DNA of 64,000 nucleotides from an uncultured Roseovarius sp. (GCA_947497295.1 CANMFU010000010.1:42876-106875); one strand, 5' to 3'; shown: positions 47,185 through 57,441, numbered from the stretch's first letter. The notes: generated by a model not told the origin, from the letters alone. Made by a program: numbers and translations.

Positions 47185-48729
47185 ATGGCGGCGCGTCCCC
47201 AGATTGCGCTGACCGCGCCTCCGGCCCGGCTGCCGCTGATACTGCTGCTGGCCGGGGTCGCATCCCTGTCGATGTTTGTGCCGGCCTTTCACGCGCTGAT
47301 GCTGGGCGATCATACGGTGTCGCGCAGCTTTGCCTATTCCGGGGCGCTGGGTCTGGTGCTGATCGGGCTGATTGCGCTGGCGATGGGCGGCAACGTGCGC
47401 CGCGAGGCGAGTGATCTGGACAACCTGCTGTCGCTGTGTCTGGCCTTTGTGGCACTGCCGGTGTTCCTGGCCGTGCCGTTCTACGAGGGTCTGCGCACGA
47501 CCAGCTTTCTCAACAGCTATTTCGAGATGGTGTCGTCCTTCACCACCACCGGCGCGACCCTGTTCGAAAAACCCGGCCGCTTGCCCGACAGTCTGCATCT
47601 TTGGCGCGGCATGGTCGGATGGATGGGGGGCCTGCTGATGTGGATCGCCGCCTCAGCGGTGCTGGCCCCGCTGAATCTGGGCGGGTTCGAGTTGACGGCC
47701 ACTGCCGAGCCGGGCCAAAGTGACGACACCCAAGGCCGTTTCCAGCGCGCAGGGTCGGGCCGCCGAGTCAGTCAGGTAACCGCCACACTGGCCCCGCTTT
47801 ACGTTGGTCTGACGGGCGCGCTGTGGCTGTTTCTGGCCATTGGCGGCGACAGGCCGCTGGTAGGGTTGGTGCATGCGATGTCGACCATGGCGACCAGCGG
47901 TATATCGCCGATCGGCGGCGTGGCGGATGCCAGGTCCGGTATCGGCGGCGAGGTGGTGATTTTCTTCTTCATGATGTTCGGCCTGTCACGGCTGACGTTC
48001 ACATCGGACACGCTTACATCGGCCCGGCCCGGCCTGCTTAACGACCCCGAATTCCGCCTCGGCATGGTGATTGTTCTGGGGGTTCCGCTGCTGCTGTTTT
48101 CGCGTCACTGGCTGGGGGCCTTTGATGTTGAGCGGGTTGACGATCTGCCCTTGGCGCTGAGCGCGCTTTGGGGCGGTATGTTCAGCGTGCTGTCCTTCCT
48201 GTCGACAACCGGATTCGAAAGCGTGCATTGGGATCAGGCGCGCAGTTGGTCGGGTCTTGGCACGCCGGGACTGATCCTGATGGGGGCGGCGCTGATGGGC
48301 GGGGGCGTTGCCACCACGGCGGGCGGCGTTAAATTGCTGCGCGTCTATGCCCTATACCTCAATGGCCAGCGCGAGATGGAGCGTCTGGTGCACCCGTCAT
48401 CGGTGGGCCGCGCGGGGGCGCGCAGCCGCCGGATGCGCAGGCAGGGTGCGTTTGTGGCGTGGATATTCTTCATGATGTTTGCGATGTCGCTGGCGCTGGT
48501 CACGGTTGTTCTGGCCGCATTGGGGATGACGTTCGAGCAGTCGGTCATTCTGGCCATCGCCGCGCTCTCGACAACCGGCCCGCTGACCCAGATTGCCGGC
48601 GAAGTGCCTATCGTGCTGAATGTCATGGGCCCCACCGCCAAGCTGGTCATGTGCGCCGCCATGGTACTGGGCCGGCTGGAAATGCTGGCGATCATCGCGT
48701 TGATTACGCCCGGCCTCTGGCGCGACTGA
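47185..48729 (+). CDS. trkH: Trk potassium uptake membrane subunit TrkH
   Basis: 514 residues, about ten membrane helices with four P-loop repeats: SSFTTTGATLF, MSTMATSGISPIGG, FLSTTGFESVHW, ALSTTGPLTQI each carry the selectivity-filter Gly. GGVATTAGGVKLLR is conserved after the third. Forms the K+ pathway with TrkA. Confidence 0.94.
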   Translation: MAARPQIALTAPPARLPLILLLAGVASLSMFVPAFHALMLGDHTVSRSFAYSGALGLVLIGLIALAMGGNVRREASDLDNLLSLCLAFVALPVFLAVPFYEGLRTTSFLNSYFEMVSSFTTTGATLFEKPGRLPDSLHLWRGMVGWMGGLLMWIAASAVLAPLNLGGFELTATAEPGQSDDTQGRFQRAGSGRRVSQVTATLAPLYVGLTGALWLFLAIGGDRPLVGLVHAMSTMATSGISPIGGVADARSGIGGEVVIFFFMMFGLSRLTFTSDTLTSARPGLLNDPEFRLGMVIVLGVPLLLFSRHWLGAFDVERVDDLPLALSALWGGMFSVLSFLSTTGFESVHWDQARSWSGLGTPGLILMGAALMGGGVATTAGGVKLLRVYALYLNGQREMERLVHPSSVGRAGARSRRMRRQGAFVAWIFFMMFAMSLALVTVVLAALGMTFEQSVILAIAALSTTGPLTQIAGEVPIVLNVMGPTAKLVMCAAMVLGRLEMLAIIALITPGLWRD

Positions 48730-48902
48730 CGCGCGCGACAGACCGGCACAGACCTGCAAAATCTTGCCTTTCAGGCAACTAAGCGCAACCGCCCGATTTT
48801 AGGGCTGGAAACTCGCGCCGCACCGGATCATATTGGAATGAATGTAAACATTCGAAGCCGATACGCGGCGCTTGCAAGAATAAATGGATTTGGGGACCAA
48901 AT

Positions 48903-49142
48903 ATGGCATCTGAACGTCAGAACCTTCAGGACGTTTTCCTGAATCAAGTGCGCAAGACTAAGACGCCGGTGACGGTGTTCCTGATCAACGGTGTGAAGCT
49001 ACAGGGTGTTATCACCTGGTTTGACAATTTTTGCATCCTCCTGCGCCGCGACGGACAGTCTCAGTTGGTTTACAAACACGCGGTTTCTACAATCATGCCA
49101 TCGCAGCCCATCAGCCTCTATGACGGTGATGATGCGGCCTGA
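48903..49142 (+). CDS. hfq: RNA chaperone Hfq
   Basis: 79 residues. Sm1 motif [27 protein letters not shown], then [33 protein letters not shown] with the Sm2 YKHA signature. Hexameric chaperone that pairs small RNAs with mRNAs. The 173-base gap before it has AT-rich DNA with AATGTAAACATT near 48840, likely holding its own promoter. hflX follows directly, the usual order. Confidence 0.97.
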   Translation: MASERQNLQDVFLNQVRKTKTPVTVFLINGVKLQGVITWFDNFCILLRRDGQSQLVYKHAVSTIMPSQPISLYDGDDAA

Positions 49143-49169
49143 TCCGCACCATTCCTCAAGGGTGATTTG

Positions 49170-50525
49170 ATGAACGACGATTTCGTCGAAGACGATGACG
49201 CGGACGATCCGCTGGTGCAGCGACTGCAGGACCGGCGCGAACGTGCCCATGACACGAAAACGCAAGACACCCGCGCATGGGTTCTGCACCCGGACATTTA
49301 CAAAGCAGGCGGCAACACCCGCAAACCGGCGCTGGCAGTTGAAGAGGCTGTGGCGCTGGGCCGCGCCCTGCCGGGGCTGGATGTGCAGGGCAGCACAGTT
49401 GTGCGCTTGCCCAAGGTTCATCCTGGCACGCTGTTCGGCAAGGGCAAGATCGCCGAACTGAAGGCGCATTTTGCACAGGCCGATATTGAACTGGTGCTGA
49501 TCGACGGCCCCGTCAGCCCCGTGCAGCAGCGCAATCTGGAAAAGGAATGGGACGTCAAGGTTCTGGACCGCACCAGCCTGATTCTGGAAATCTTCAGCGA
49601 TCGGGCGGCGACCCGCGAGGGTGTGTTGCAGGTCGAAATGGCTGCGCTGTCCTATCAGCGCACGCGGCTTGTGCGCGCATGGACCCACCTTGAGCGGCAG
49701 CGCGGCGGCTATGGCTTTGTCGGCGGTCCGGGCGAGACGCAGCTTGAGGCCGACCGCCGGGCGATTGACGACCATATCGTGCGCCTGCGCCGCCAGCTTG
49801 ACAAGGTGGCCAAGACGCGCACGCTGCACCGCGCTGCACGTGCCAAGGTGCCGTTTCCGATTGTTGCGCTGGTGGGGTATACCAACGCCGGAAAATCGAC
49901 GCTTTTCAATTACCTGACCGGCGCCGACGTCATGGCCAAGGACATGCTGTTCGCCACGCTGGACCCGACGATGCGGCGCATCGCGCTGCCGGGCGGTGGG
50001 CCTGAGGTGATCCTCAGCGACACGGTCGGGTTCATCTCGGACCTGCCGACCGAATTGGTCGCCGCGTTCCGCGCCACGTTGGAGGAGGTGCTGAGCGCCG
50101 ATCTGATCCTGCATGTGCGCGATATTGCCCATCCCGAAACCGAGACGCAGAAAACCGATGTCGAGGATATTCTGACCAGTCTCAAGGTCGAGGCCAGCAC
50201 ACCGCGGCTGGAGGTGTGGAACAAGATTGATCTGGTCGACGAGGCCGAGCATGACGCGCTGATGACCCGCGCCGACCGGTTCGAGGATGTGCAGGCGATC
50301 AGTGCCGTCACCGGCGAGGGGATGCAGGCGCTTGTGGACCGCATCGCCCAGATGCTGACCGGCGACACCCGCCGCGAGGAAGTGTCGCTGCCGTTCGCGG
50401 CCGGACGCCAGCGCGCGTGGCTGCACGAGCACGGCTTGATCGAGGATGAAACTCAAGGCGAGGACGGCTATGTGCTGACCGTTCGCTGGACACAGCGTCA
50501 GCGCGCGGAGTTCGACGCGCTTTAA
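49170..50525 (+). CDS. hflX: ribosome-associated GTPase HflX
   Basis: 451 residues. N-terminal HflX domain (HPGTLFGKGKIAEL, DGPVSPVQQRNLEKEW, LDRTSLILEIFSDRA, RGGYGFVGGPGETQLE), G1 VGYTNAGKST, G3 DTVGFISDLP, G4 NKID. Splits stalled 70S ribosomes. ATG 49170 has AAGGGTG upstream; a TTG codon before it is less likely. Convergent with the penicillin acylase gene, overlapping by 4 bases. Confidence 0.94.
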   Translation: MNDDFVEDDDADDPLVQRLQDRRERAHDTKTQDTRAWVLHPDIYKAGGNTRKPALAVEEAVALGRALPGLDVQGSTVVRLPKVHPGTLFGKGKIAELKAHFAQADIELVLIDGPVSPVQQRNLEKEWDVKVLDRTSLILEIFSDRAATREGVLQVEMAALSYQRTRLVRAWTHLERQRGGYGFVGGPGETQLEADRRAIDDHIVRLRRQLDKVAKTRTLHRAARAKVPFPIVALVGYTNAGKSTLFNYLTGADVMAKDMLFATLDPTMRRIALPGGGPEVILSDTVGFISDLPTELVAAFRATLEEVLSADLILHVRDIAHPETETQKTDVEDILTSLKVEASTPRLEVWNKIDLVDEAEHDALMTRADRFEDVQAISAVTGEGMQALVDRIAQMLTGDTRREEVSLPFAAGRQRAWLHEHGLIEDETQGEDGYVLTVRWTQRQRAEFDAL

Positions 50526-52996
50526 TCGGCTTGTATAGGCGTCAGCACGGTGACGCCAACCGCACCCGCCCGGGCCAGTTCCGGGTCCAGCGACATCGGA
50601 ATATACTCGCCCCGCCGCCACAGTTGTGCCAGATCATCGTAATACCGGCTGAGGAAATGGCCCGATTGCCCGGTCGAGATGATGAATACGCTGCTGCCGG
50701 GATCGGCGAAATCATAGACCCCGCGATAACCCGCCGCATGCACGTTCTGAAACGGGTTCGGCCCCGTGCCGCTGGTGCGTCCGCGTTGCAACGTATGATC
50801 GCCGCCCCCCGTTGACTGGCGGATATTCACGAAATAGCGCAGGCCCGGAACGGACCCCAGCACAGGGTGATCCTGCACCGCCTGGTGTGCATCGCCCCAG
50901 CGCAGCGATTCCAATGCGGTGCCGTAGCGGTCCGAAATCCAGACCAATGCATCGTCCAGCGCAAGCCGCGCGATGTCGGGGCAGGTCTCAACCGGCGAGG
51001 ATTGCTTGACGTCGCACCACGCGGCGGCGCCGTCTATGTTGCGAAACACACGCTCGACAAAGACTGGATCAGTATGGGTAAACTCTTCGGCCAGCGGGCC
51101 CAGTTCGTCCTGCGCAAGGCGCTGGCCAAGCGCGCGCAGCCACGCGGCATAAATCAGCGGCTCGGGCCGGTGTTCGTTCATCTCGCCGTTCCACTCGGCC
51201 AGCAGCTCCAGCGCGCGTTGGCGCAGGCGCAGGGGCGTGCCTTCGGGCGCGCTTTCGCCGGTGAACCACAGATCGGCGGCGATCAGCGGCAGCAGCGAGC
51301 GGGCGGTAAAGCTGACGGTGTCCAGCTGCGCCTCGACAAAACTGTCGCGGGTATGCACCTCGCGGCCCTGCATCAGGCGCTGCCAGCGATGAATACGCTG
51401 CGTGTCGCCCCAATGATGGCTGACATGCAGCGGAAACGGGCGATCAATGATCTTGTTGTTCGTGTTGCCCAGAATACCGCCTGCGGGGTCAGTGAATTCG
51501 GGATTGGCGGAATAGGGTGACCGGCCCTGCCAGCGATTATGCGTGATCCAGCCGCGGCTGGGCAGGCGGCCCAGTGTCTCGTGTTCGGCGTGGCGGCGCG
51601 GCATGGCGCCGACCATCTTCATCGCGATGCGCGTCTCATCCACGACCGTCAGAACCTGCGCCGGGGCAACGAATTTCTCGCCCGCCGCCAGCGCCTCATC
51701 AATGGTGCTTGCGCGCATCAGATCGATGCCGGCGCTCATCGTGGTGTCGCGCGGGCTGAGCGCGGTCCAGGATAGGGATGCAACATGGCCCGGCGGTGTG
51801 ATCGCCGCCAGGTCATATTGTGAGCCGGGCAGGACGGGCCCATTTTCTGTGCTGCGCAGGGTCAGCGTAACGGGCGCTGCGTCCTTGACCTTTATGATGG
51901 TTCCGCGCGTGATGAACTTGGCGTAGCCATCAGGGGTGCGATATTCCTCGCGGTTTTCAGGATTTAGCTGCTCGATATGCACGTCCTGATCGTCCAGATA
52001 CGCCGAGGTGATGCCCCATCCCAGCGTATCGCTGCGCCCGCTCAGCACCAGGGGAACGCCCGGAATTGTGGCGCCGATGACCCCGCCGGTAGATAGCTCC
52101 ATCCGGGCCAGATACCAGATCGACGGCGCGGTGAGGCCCAGATGCGGATCATTCGCCAGCAGCGTGCCGCCCGCCGCCGAGCGCGCGGGCGCAGCGGCAA
52201 AGGCATTTGACGCGCCCGCCAGCGCCGGTGGGTTGATCGGCGACAGCGCGCCCATCGCAGCGGACCCTTCTGCATAGCGCGGCAGGGCGTCGGGGGCGAA
52301 ATAGCTGGCGTATTTTGGCAAGGCGGCGATGCCGCTGCCCGGCGCGTCGGGCAGGATATCGTGCAGCCGCGCGGGATCATCGAGGATAAGGGATGTCCGG
52401 GCGCGCAGCACTTCGGCCTGCATATGGCCCGATAGCTGAACGGCCATCAGCTTGATAATGGCGATGGAATCGGCGGGCACCCAAGGTGTGATGGGGGCAT
52501 TGAACAGAAACATCTCGGGCGCGCCTCGCCCAAGGGCGCTGTCGTTTATTTCCGCCAGACGCGCGTTGACGCCGCGCGCGTAGGCGTCCAGCGCGGCGTT
52601 TGTGGCGGGATCCTGCCAGCGGGCGGACGCGCGCGCGGCGCCGTAGATGTCGAACCGGCGCATCAGTTTGTCTATGGCCAGGCTGCGAGGGCCGAACACC
52701 TCGGACAGGCGCCCCTGCGCGGTGCGGCGCAGGATTGTCATCTGCCACAGGCGGTCCTGCGCGTGGGCATATCCCAACGCCTGAAAAACGTCTGCTTCGG
52801 ACTGGCCAAAGATATGGGGCACATCGGCGTTATCGCGCACGATCTCGACAGTATCGCCCAGGCCGGCGATGGCCAGCGTCTTGTCATAGTCCGGCAGGGA
52901 CCGCGCCAGCAGGAAATAAAGGCCAAGAAGCGCCAGCAGGGACAACGCAATCAGCGCGCCCGCGATCCGCATCAGCCATTTGAACACCTGCGCCAT
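50522..52996 (-). CDS. penicillin acylase family protein (Ntn hydrolase)
   Basis: 824 residues from ATG 52996 (GGAG 5 bases upstream); longer upstream reading has no homology. One N-terminal helix (IAGALIALSLLALLGLYFLLA), then TVEIVRDNADVPHIFGQSEADVFQALGYAHAQDRLWQM and the autoprocessing site GASNAFAAAP, where Ser after Gly-Ala becomes the N-terminal nucleophile of the beta chain, followed by GGTLLANDPHLGL. Late conserved NTNNKI and the terminal GQSGH are present. Relatives hydrolyse amide bonds in beta-lactams or acyl-homoserine lactones; the substrate is not decidable here. Confidence 0.9.
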   Translation of the reverse strand: MAQVFKWLMRIAGALIALSLLALLGLYFLLARSLPDYDKTLAIAGLGDTVEIVRDNADVPHIFGQSEADVFQALGYAHAQDRLWQMTILRRTAQGRLSEVFGPRSLAIDKLMRRFDIYGAARASARWQDPATNAALDAYARGVNARLAEINDSALGRGAPEMFLFNAPITPWVPADSIAIIKLMAVQLSGHMQAEVLRARTSLILDDPARLHDILPDAPGSGIAALPKYASYFAPDALPRYAEGSAAMGALSPINPPALAGASNAFAAAPARSAAGGTLLANDPHLGLTAPSIWYLARMELSTGGVIGATIPGVPLVLSGRSDTLGWGITSAYLDDQDVHIEQLNPENREEYRTPDGYAKFITRGTIIKVKDAAPVTLTLRSTENGPVLPGSQYDLAAITPPGHVASLSWTALSPRDTTMSAGIDLMRASTIDEALAAGEKFVAPAQVLTVVDETRIAMKMVGAMPRRHAEHETLGRLPSRGWITHNRWQGRSPYSANPEFTDPAGGILGNTNNKIIDRPFPLHVSHHWGDTQRIHRWQRLMQGREVHTRDSFVEAQLDTVSFTARSLLPLIAADLWFTGESAPEGTPLRLRQRALELLAEWNGEMNEHRPEPLIYAAWLRALGQRLAQDELGPLAEEFTHTDPVFVERVFRNIDGAAAWCDVKQSSPVETCPDIARLALDDALVWISDRYGTALESLRWGDAHQAVQDHPVLGSVPGLRYFVNIRQSTGGGDHTLQRGRTSGTGPNPFQNVHAAGYRGVYDFADPGSSVFIISTGQSGHFLSRYYDDLAQLWRRGEYIPMSLDPELARAGAVGVTVLTPIQAD

Positions 52997-53092
52997 GCCG
53001 CTCCGCCTTGCATTTTTGCCTGCGCAGGGGATAGTCAGAAACGGGGCCGGAAACAATGGCCCCGGCGGCAATGTGAACGGGGGAAAACGCGC

Positions 53093-53965
53093 ATGGCGAA
53101 ACTGGCATTTCTGGGACTGGGTGTAATGGGCTATCCAATGGCGGGCCATCTGGCAGCCGCCGGCCATGACGTGACGGTCTATAACCGCACCGCTGCCAAG
53201 GCAGACAAATGGGTGGCCGAACATGCCGGCAGCAGCGCGGCAACACCGCGCGAGGCGGCGGCGAACGCTGATTTTGTTATGGCGTGCGTGGGAAATGATG
53301 ATGATCTGCGCAGCGTTTGCCTGGGCGAGGATGGGGCGTTTGCCGGAATGCGCAAGGGTGCAACCTTCGTGGATCACACCACGGTGTCCGCCGCTGTGAC
53401 AGCCGAGCTTCATGCGGCGGCGGCTGAGGGAGATGTGCACTTTGTCGATGCGCCGGTGTCAGGCGGACAGGCGGGGGCGGAAAACGGCCAGCTGTCGATC
53501 ATGTGCGGCGGCGATGCGCCCAGCTATGACGCGGCCGAACCGGTGATGAATGTCTATGCCAAGCTGTGCCGCCGGATCGGGGAATCGGGTGCGGGGCAGA
53601 TGACCAAGATGTGCAACCAGATTGCCATTGCCGGGCTGGTGCAGGGCCTGAGCGAGGCGCTGCATTTCGCCGACAAGGCCGGGCTGGACGGGCGCGCGGT
53701 TGTCGAGGTGATTTCTCAGGGGGCTGCAGGCAGTTGGCAGATGGCGAACCGGTTTGAGACGATGCTGGACGATCATTTCGAACATGGCTTTGCGGTGGAC
53801 TGGATGCGCAAGGATCTGGGGATCTGCCTGAAAACGGCCGATGAGAACGGCGCGTCCCTGCCAGTAACGGCACTGGTCGATCAGTTCTACAAGGATGTGC
53901 AGAAGATGGGCGGCGGGCGTTGGGATACGTCCAGCCTGTTCAAGCGGTTGCGCGAGATCGGATGA
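53093..53965 (+). CDS. 3-hydroxyisobutyrate-dehydrogenase-like oxidoreductase
   Basis: 290 residues. N-terminal Rossmann FLGLGVMGYPMAGHLAAAGHDVTVYNR, DAPVSGGQAGAENGQLSIMCGG (substrate loop), GAGQMTKMCNQI with the catalytic Lys, and the all-helical C-terminal domain (DWMRKDLGICLKTADENG). Beta-hydroxyacid dehydrogenase family: substrate could be 3-hydroxyisobutyrate, tartronate semialdehyde or succinic semialdehyde. Divergent from the penicillin acylase, followed by a strong terminator. Confidence 0.88.
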   Translation: MAKLAFLGLGVMGYPMAGHLAAAGHDVTVYNRTAAKADKWVAEHAGSSAATPREAAANADFVMACVGNDDDLRSVCLGEDGAFAGMRKGATFVDHTTVSAAVTAELHAAAAEGDVHFVDAPVSGGQAGAENGQLSIMCGGDAPSYDAAEPVMNVYAKLCRRIGESGAGQMTKMCNQIAIAGLVQGLSEALHFADKAGLDGRAVVEVISQGAAGSWQMANRFETMLDDHFEHGFAVDWMRKDLGICLKTADENGASLPVTALVDQFYKDVQKMGGGRWDTSSLFKRLREIG

Positions 53966-54020
53966 TGTTGCGCTGCCCAGCTGGCGCGGCGATTTGAGTA
54001 TTAAATTGGAAGATGAAAGA

Positions 54021-54057
54021 GGGGCGCGTCCGGTCAGGTGACGCGCCCCTTCTTTTA
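54021..54057. terminator. strong bidirectional Rho-independent terminator
   Basis: GGGGCGCGTC and GACGCGCCCC form a perfect 10-bp stem with a 9-base loop. The plus strand continues TTCTTTTATT and the minus strand CTCTTTCATCTT, so it can serve both convergent genes. It touches the stop codon of the LysM/M23 gene. Confidence 0.85.
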
Positions 54058-55257
54058 TTCGCTCAGGTACGGAACAGGATCCAGACTATCGAAGCCGTCG
54101 CGTACCTCAAAATGGACGGCAGCGGCGCCAGTGGTCGGGATTTTGGCCAGAGTTTGCCCGCGCGCCACGCTGTCGCCAGTTTTGACCGCGACATTGGCGA
54201 CGTTGGAATAGACCGTCAGCAGGTTGTTTGGGTGTTTGACCACGATGATCGGCGTGCCTTTGGTATCTTTTGTAATGGCGGCGACGGTGCCCGCATCGGC
54301 GGCCTTGACCGGGGTGCCGGCGCTGGCGGCGATGTCGATGCCGTCATTTTTGCCTTTGGAGTAAGCGCGCACGATGTCGCCGCGCACCGGATAGCTCATC
54401 CGCGCCTTTGGGGCGGAGGTGGTTTGCTGCTTGCCCAGATCAGGCGCGTCTTTGGGCTTTGCTGCCTGAGCGACGGGAACGGTGTCCTCCCGCGGCAGCG
54501 GCTTGGCCGCGCTTGGGGGTTCGGGCGTGGGAGAGCCTGCGCCGGGCAACTGGGTGACAGTTGCTTGCGGAGCGGGCGCCGCGCTCTGACCCGGCACGGG
54601 GAGGGGGATAATCAGGAACTGGCCCTCGCGCACAGCGAAATCGGCGCCGAGGCCGTTCCAGTCCGCCAGACTGCGAATCGGCACATTGTAGAGCCGTGCG
54701 ATGGTATAGGCCGTCTCGCCGCGCTCAACCCGGTGGCGCACCGGCTCGGTGCCGGTTTGGCCAGAGGCGGGGGCGAGGGTGCTGGTTTCGATCTGGCTGG
54801 GCCGCGCGCTGTCGATGGCGGCGCCCGCAATCTGGGTGATATCGCTGCCCGTGGTGATCGGGCCGCCGGCGGGTTCGGCCACGCGGCCGGGCAGGGCGAT
54901 CACCTCGCCACTGCGTAACGGATCGCCGGTCTGAATGCCGTTGTAGCGGGCCAGTTGATTTGCATCGACACCGATGCGCGTGGCAAGGCTGCCCAGTGTA
55001 TCGCCGCGCTGCGCGATGGCCACCTGGTATGTGGGGTAGGAAATGATGCCGCGCGCGTCCGGCTTGGGCCGGCTAGCGGTTGCTGCCCGCGCCGCGCTTG
55101 CCGTATCCAGCCCGCCGCCAATAGGGCCGCGAAGGTCTAAATCCGGATTGTCGCCGCAGGCGCCGAGGGCCAGCACGCAACTGCCGACCAGCAGGATCTG
55201 GATGCGGGGGCGGACCCCGGGGCGGTCTGTTCTGCTCATGTCCGTCTTCGTCCTCAT
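54055..55257 (-). CDS. LysM/M23 peptidase-domain lipoprotein, NlpD-like
   Basis: About 400 residues from ATG 55257; ATG 55239 is an alternative. Lipobox LALGAC; two LysM repeats (YQVAIAQRGDTLGSLATRIGVDANQLARYNGI and HRVERGETAYTIARLYNVPIRSLADWNGL), a Pro/Ala/Gln linker, then a LytM/M23 domain (GDIVRAYSKGKNDGIDIAASAGTPVKAADAGTV, VHFEVR). The Zn ligands look incomplete: GIDIAA lacks the His of the catalytic HxxxD, so it is probably an EnvC/NlpD-type amidase activator rather than an enzyme. It sits behind surE-pcm, the classic order. Confidence 0.88.
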   Translation of the reverse strand: MRTKTDMSRTDRPGVRPRIQILLVGSCVLALGACGDNPDLDLRGPIGGGLDTASAARAATASRPKPDARGIISYPTYQVAIAQRGDTLGSLATRIGVDANQLARYNGIQTGDPLRSGEVIALPGRVAEPAGGPITTGSDITQIAGAAIDSARPSQIETSTLAPASGQTGTEPVRHRVERGETAYTIARLYNVPIRSLADWNGLGADFAVREGQFLIIPLPVPGQSAAPAPQATVTQLPGAGSPTPEPPSAAKPLPREDTVPVAQAAKPKDAPDLGKQQTTSAPKARMSYPVRGDIVRAYSKGKNDGIDIAASAGTPVKAADAGTVAAITKDTKGTPIIVVKHPNNLLTVYSNVANVAVKTGDSVARGQTLAKIPTTGAAAVHFEVRDGFDSLDPVPYLSE

Positions 55258-55303
55258 GCTCGGCCCCTTATCTGACGGGGCTGGTCTGAAATGTTCTGCG
55301 CCT

Positions 55304-55963
55304 TCAGGCGGTATCGCGGCCCAACCCCTCGACCAGCGGCACGAAGCGGACCGGGCGCAATTCGTCATAGTCAAAGCCCGCATCGGTGCGCGTGACCCGG
55401 ATCAGCCGCTGCACTGTATCGGACTGCCCCACGGGAACCACCATGATACCGCCGATTTTTAGCTGCGCCAAGAGCGGTCCGGGAGGATCCTCGGCCGCTG
55501 CGGTCACCAAAATGCGGTCGAACGGCGCCTGATCGGGCAAGCCGAAGCTGCCATCGGCGGTGAGGGCGGTAATATTGTTCAGATCCATCGCCTGGAAAAT
55601 CGCGCTGGCATCCTGTACCAGCCGCCGGTGGCGGTCGATCGTGTAGACCCGGCGCACCAGCAGGCTGAGGATCGCGGCCTGGTAGCCCGAGCCGGTGCCA
55701 ACCTCCAGCACCTTGTCCCGCGCACTCAGCTTCAACGCCTGCGTCATCAGCGCGACAACCGATGGCTGGCTGATCGTCTGGCCGCAGGCGATGGGCAGCG
55801 GCATGTCCTCATACGCGCGGTCGGAAAAATAGCCTCGGATGAACGGTCCGCGGTCGATTTTCTCCATCGCCGTCAACACGCGCGCGTCTGTGATCCCCTT
55901 GGAGCGCAGGGCATAAAGGAACTGCATCTTGCGTTCTGCGATTTCTGGGTCTTCATCCGTCAT
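55304..55963 (-). CDS. pcm: protein-L-isoaspartate O-methyltransferase
   Basis: 219 residues. [40 protein letters not shown]-binding [18 protein letters not shown], and [31 protein letters not shown] are the family motifs. It repairs damaged aspartyl residues. Start overlaps the surE stop by 4 bases. Confidence 0.93.
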   Translation of the reverse strand: MTDEDPEIAERKMQFLYALRSKGITDARVLTAMEKIDRGPFIRGYFSDRAYEDMPLPIACGQTISQPSVVALMTQALKLSARDKVLEVGTGSGYQAAILSLLVRRVYTIDRHRRLVQDASAIFQAMDLNNITALTADGSFGLPDQAPFDRILVTAAAEDPPGPLLAQLKIGGIMVVPVGQSDTVQRLIRVTRTDAGFDYDELRPVRFVPLVEGLGRDTA

Positions 55964-56742
55964 TCGATGGCTTTCAGCGGCTCCAGCATGTCATGCGCAG
56001 TCAAGTCCGCGCGCATCGGCGTGACCGAGATATAGCCATCAAGGTTTACTGCCGCGTCCGATCCGGGGCTGGTTGGTTGCTGTTGCCCCGCACCCGTGAC
56101 CCAAAGGAACCGGCGGCCCGAGGGTGATACATGAGGTTGAACGCCAAAGCCCATATCCCGGCGAAAGCCCTGGCGCGCGGCGCGGATGCCCTTGACGCCG
56201 CTGGCGGCAACGGGGGGGAAATTGACGTTGTAGAAGATGCCGTAATCGTCGCGCGTCCACACGCCCTTGTCCAGCAACCGCTGCACCGTATCAAGGCCAT
56301 GGCCGCGCGCGGCGTCGAACGTATCGTCCAGAGTGTTGTTTCCGGGGCCGTAAAACTGGCTGAGCGCTATGGCGGGAATGCCTTGCAAAGCGGCTTCCAT
56401 CGCGGCGCCCAGCGTGCCGGAATAGACCGCATTTTCAGCGGCATTGTTGCCCCGGTTGACGCCGGACAGCACCAGATCAGGGGCGCGGCTCTTGAGGATG
56501 TCATATAGTCCGGCCAGCACGCAATCGGCCGGGCTGCCCTGAACGGCAAAACGGCGTGGGGCCAGTTCGCTGACCATCATAGGCTGGGTATAGGAAATGG
56601 CATGTCCGACGCCTGATTGCTCGAACGCGGGCGCGACACACCATACCTCACCGCGCGGGCCGACCAGTGCGTTTGCGATCTCTTGCAGGACCTGAAGGCC
56701 CGGCGCATTGATGCCGTCGTCATTGGTGATCAAGATGCGCAA
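55960..56742 (-). CDS. surE: 5'/3'-nucleotidase SurE
   Basis: 260 residues from TTG 56742, favoured because GGAGGGCGG lies 5-10 bases upstream and the chain then begins [10 protein letters not shown] as in all relatives; ATG 56760 would add six residues. [27 protein letters not shown] and YNVNFP are SurE motifs, with the metal-binding Asp pair at residues 8-9. Survival-linked phosphatase, co-transcribed with pcm. Confidence 0.92.
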   Translation of the reverse strand: MRILITNDDGINAPGLQVLQEIANALVGPRGEVWCVAPAFEQSGVGHAISYTQPMMVSELAPRRFAVQGSPADCVLAGLYDILKSRAPDLVLSGVNRGNNAAENAVYSGTLGAAMEAALQGIPAIALSQFYGPGNNTLDDTFDAARGHGLDTVQRLLDKGVWTRDDYGIFYNVNFPPVAASGVKGIRAARQGFRRDMGFGVQPHVSPSGRRFLWVTGAGQQQPTSPGSDAAVNLDGYISVTPMRADLTAHDMLEPLKAIE

Positions 56743-56802
56743 GTTTCCGCCCTCCAGCATGCCTGCCCTTGTCTAAACGGCACAGCAGGCAGCGGCAAGC
56801 GT

Positions 56803-57441
56803 CTATCCCAAAAGGCCGATCAGGCGGCGCGCGGCATCGCGCGGACTGCTCAGCGAATCGCGATCCTCGCCGGGGTGAAACCGCGCGCGGGTTGCCGTGG
56901 CCATGGGGCCGGGGCTGACGATATGCACCTTGGGGCCGTGGCGCGCGCTTTCGGCTTGCCATGAGCGGGCCAGCGCGATCTGCGCGGCCTTGGTGGCGCC
57001 GTAGGCACCGGCGAATTTCTCGCCCGCCTTGAAATCCTCAAAGAACATAGCCTGACCGCCTTCTCCCAAGAGAGGCGCGATATAGGGGATCAGATGGCCC
57101 GTCGCTGTCACGTTGGTGGCAACCGATCTGTCCCAGTCGCGCGCGTCCAGCGTCATTGCGGGGCTCAGCGGGGCGGCGTGAACTGCCGTGTGCGCCCAGA
57201 TCGCGACGCTGCCCCAGCGATCGTGGATGCTGCGGCACAGCTGCGCCATCGCGTCGGGATTGGTGATGTCCATCGGCGCGAGCGTGGCCGAATGGCCCGC
57301 CGCCTGCAGCCGGTCGTCCAGCTCCTCCAGCGCGCCGGTGGTGCGGGCAACTGCCACGACGTGATAAGCCGGAGCGAGCTCTTCGGCGAGGGCGGCACCA
57401 AGGCCGCGCGATGCGCCGGTGATCAGGGCAACTTGTGTCAT
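56803..57441 (-). CDS. atypical SDR family protein
   Basis: 212 residues. Rossmann motif TGASRGLG and YGATK (Tyr-x3-Lys) are kept, but the NNAG segment reads AHTAV and the position of the catalytic Ser, 13 before Tyr, is Phe in AMFFEDFKAG. A normal SDR redox cycle is therefore doubtful. The short length also lacks part of the substrate loop. It lies 60 bases upstream of surE on the same strand, so it may be transcribed with surE-pcm-LysM/M23. Confidence 0.75.
   Translation of the reverse strand: MTQVALITGASRGLGAALAEELAPAYHVVAVARTTGALEELDDRLQAAGHSATLAPMDITNPDAMAQLCRSIHDRWGSVAIWAHTAVHAAPLSPAMTLDARDWDRSVATNVTATGHLIPYIAPLLGEGGQAMFFEDFKAGEKFAGAYGATKAAQIALARSWQAESARHGPKVHIVSPGPMATATRARFHPGEDRDSLSSPRDAARRLIGLLG

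Noticed and set aside
45781..47598. 605-codon minus-strand open frame opposite trkA and trkH
   Set aside because: Exactly antisense to two well-conserved genes; long antisense frames arise from GC-rich codon bias. Its translation is rich in His/Gln/Arg with no family motif.
48999..50621. 540-codon minus-strand open frame opposite hfq and hflX
   Set aside because: Antisense shadow of HflX with no recognisable domain.
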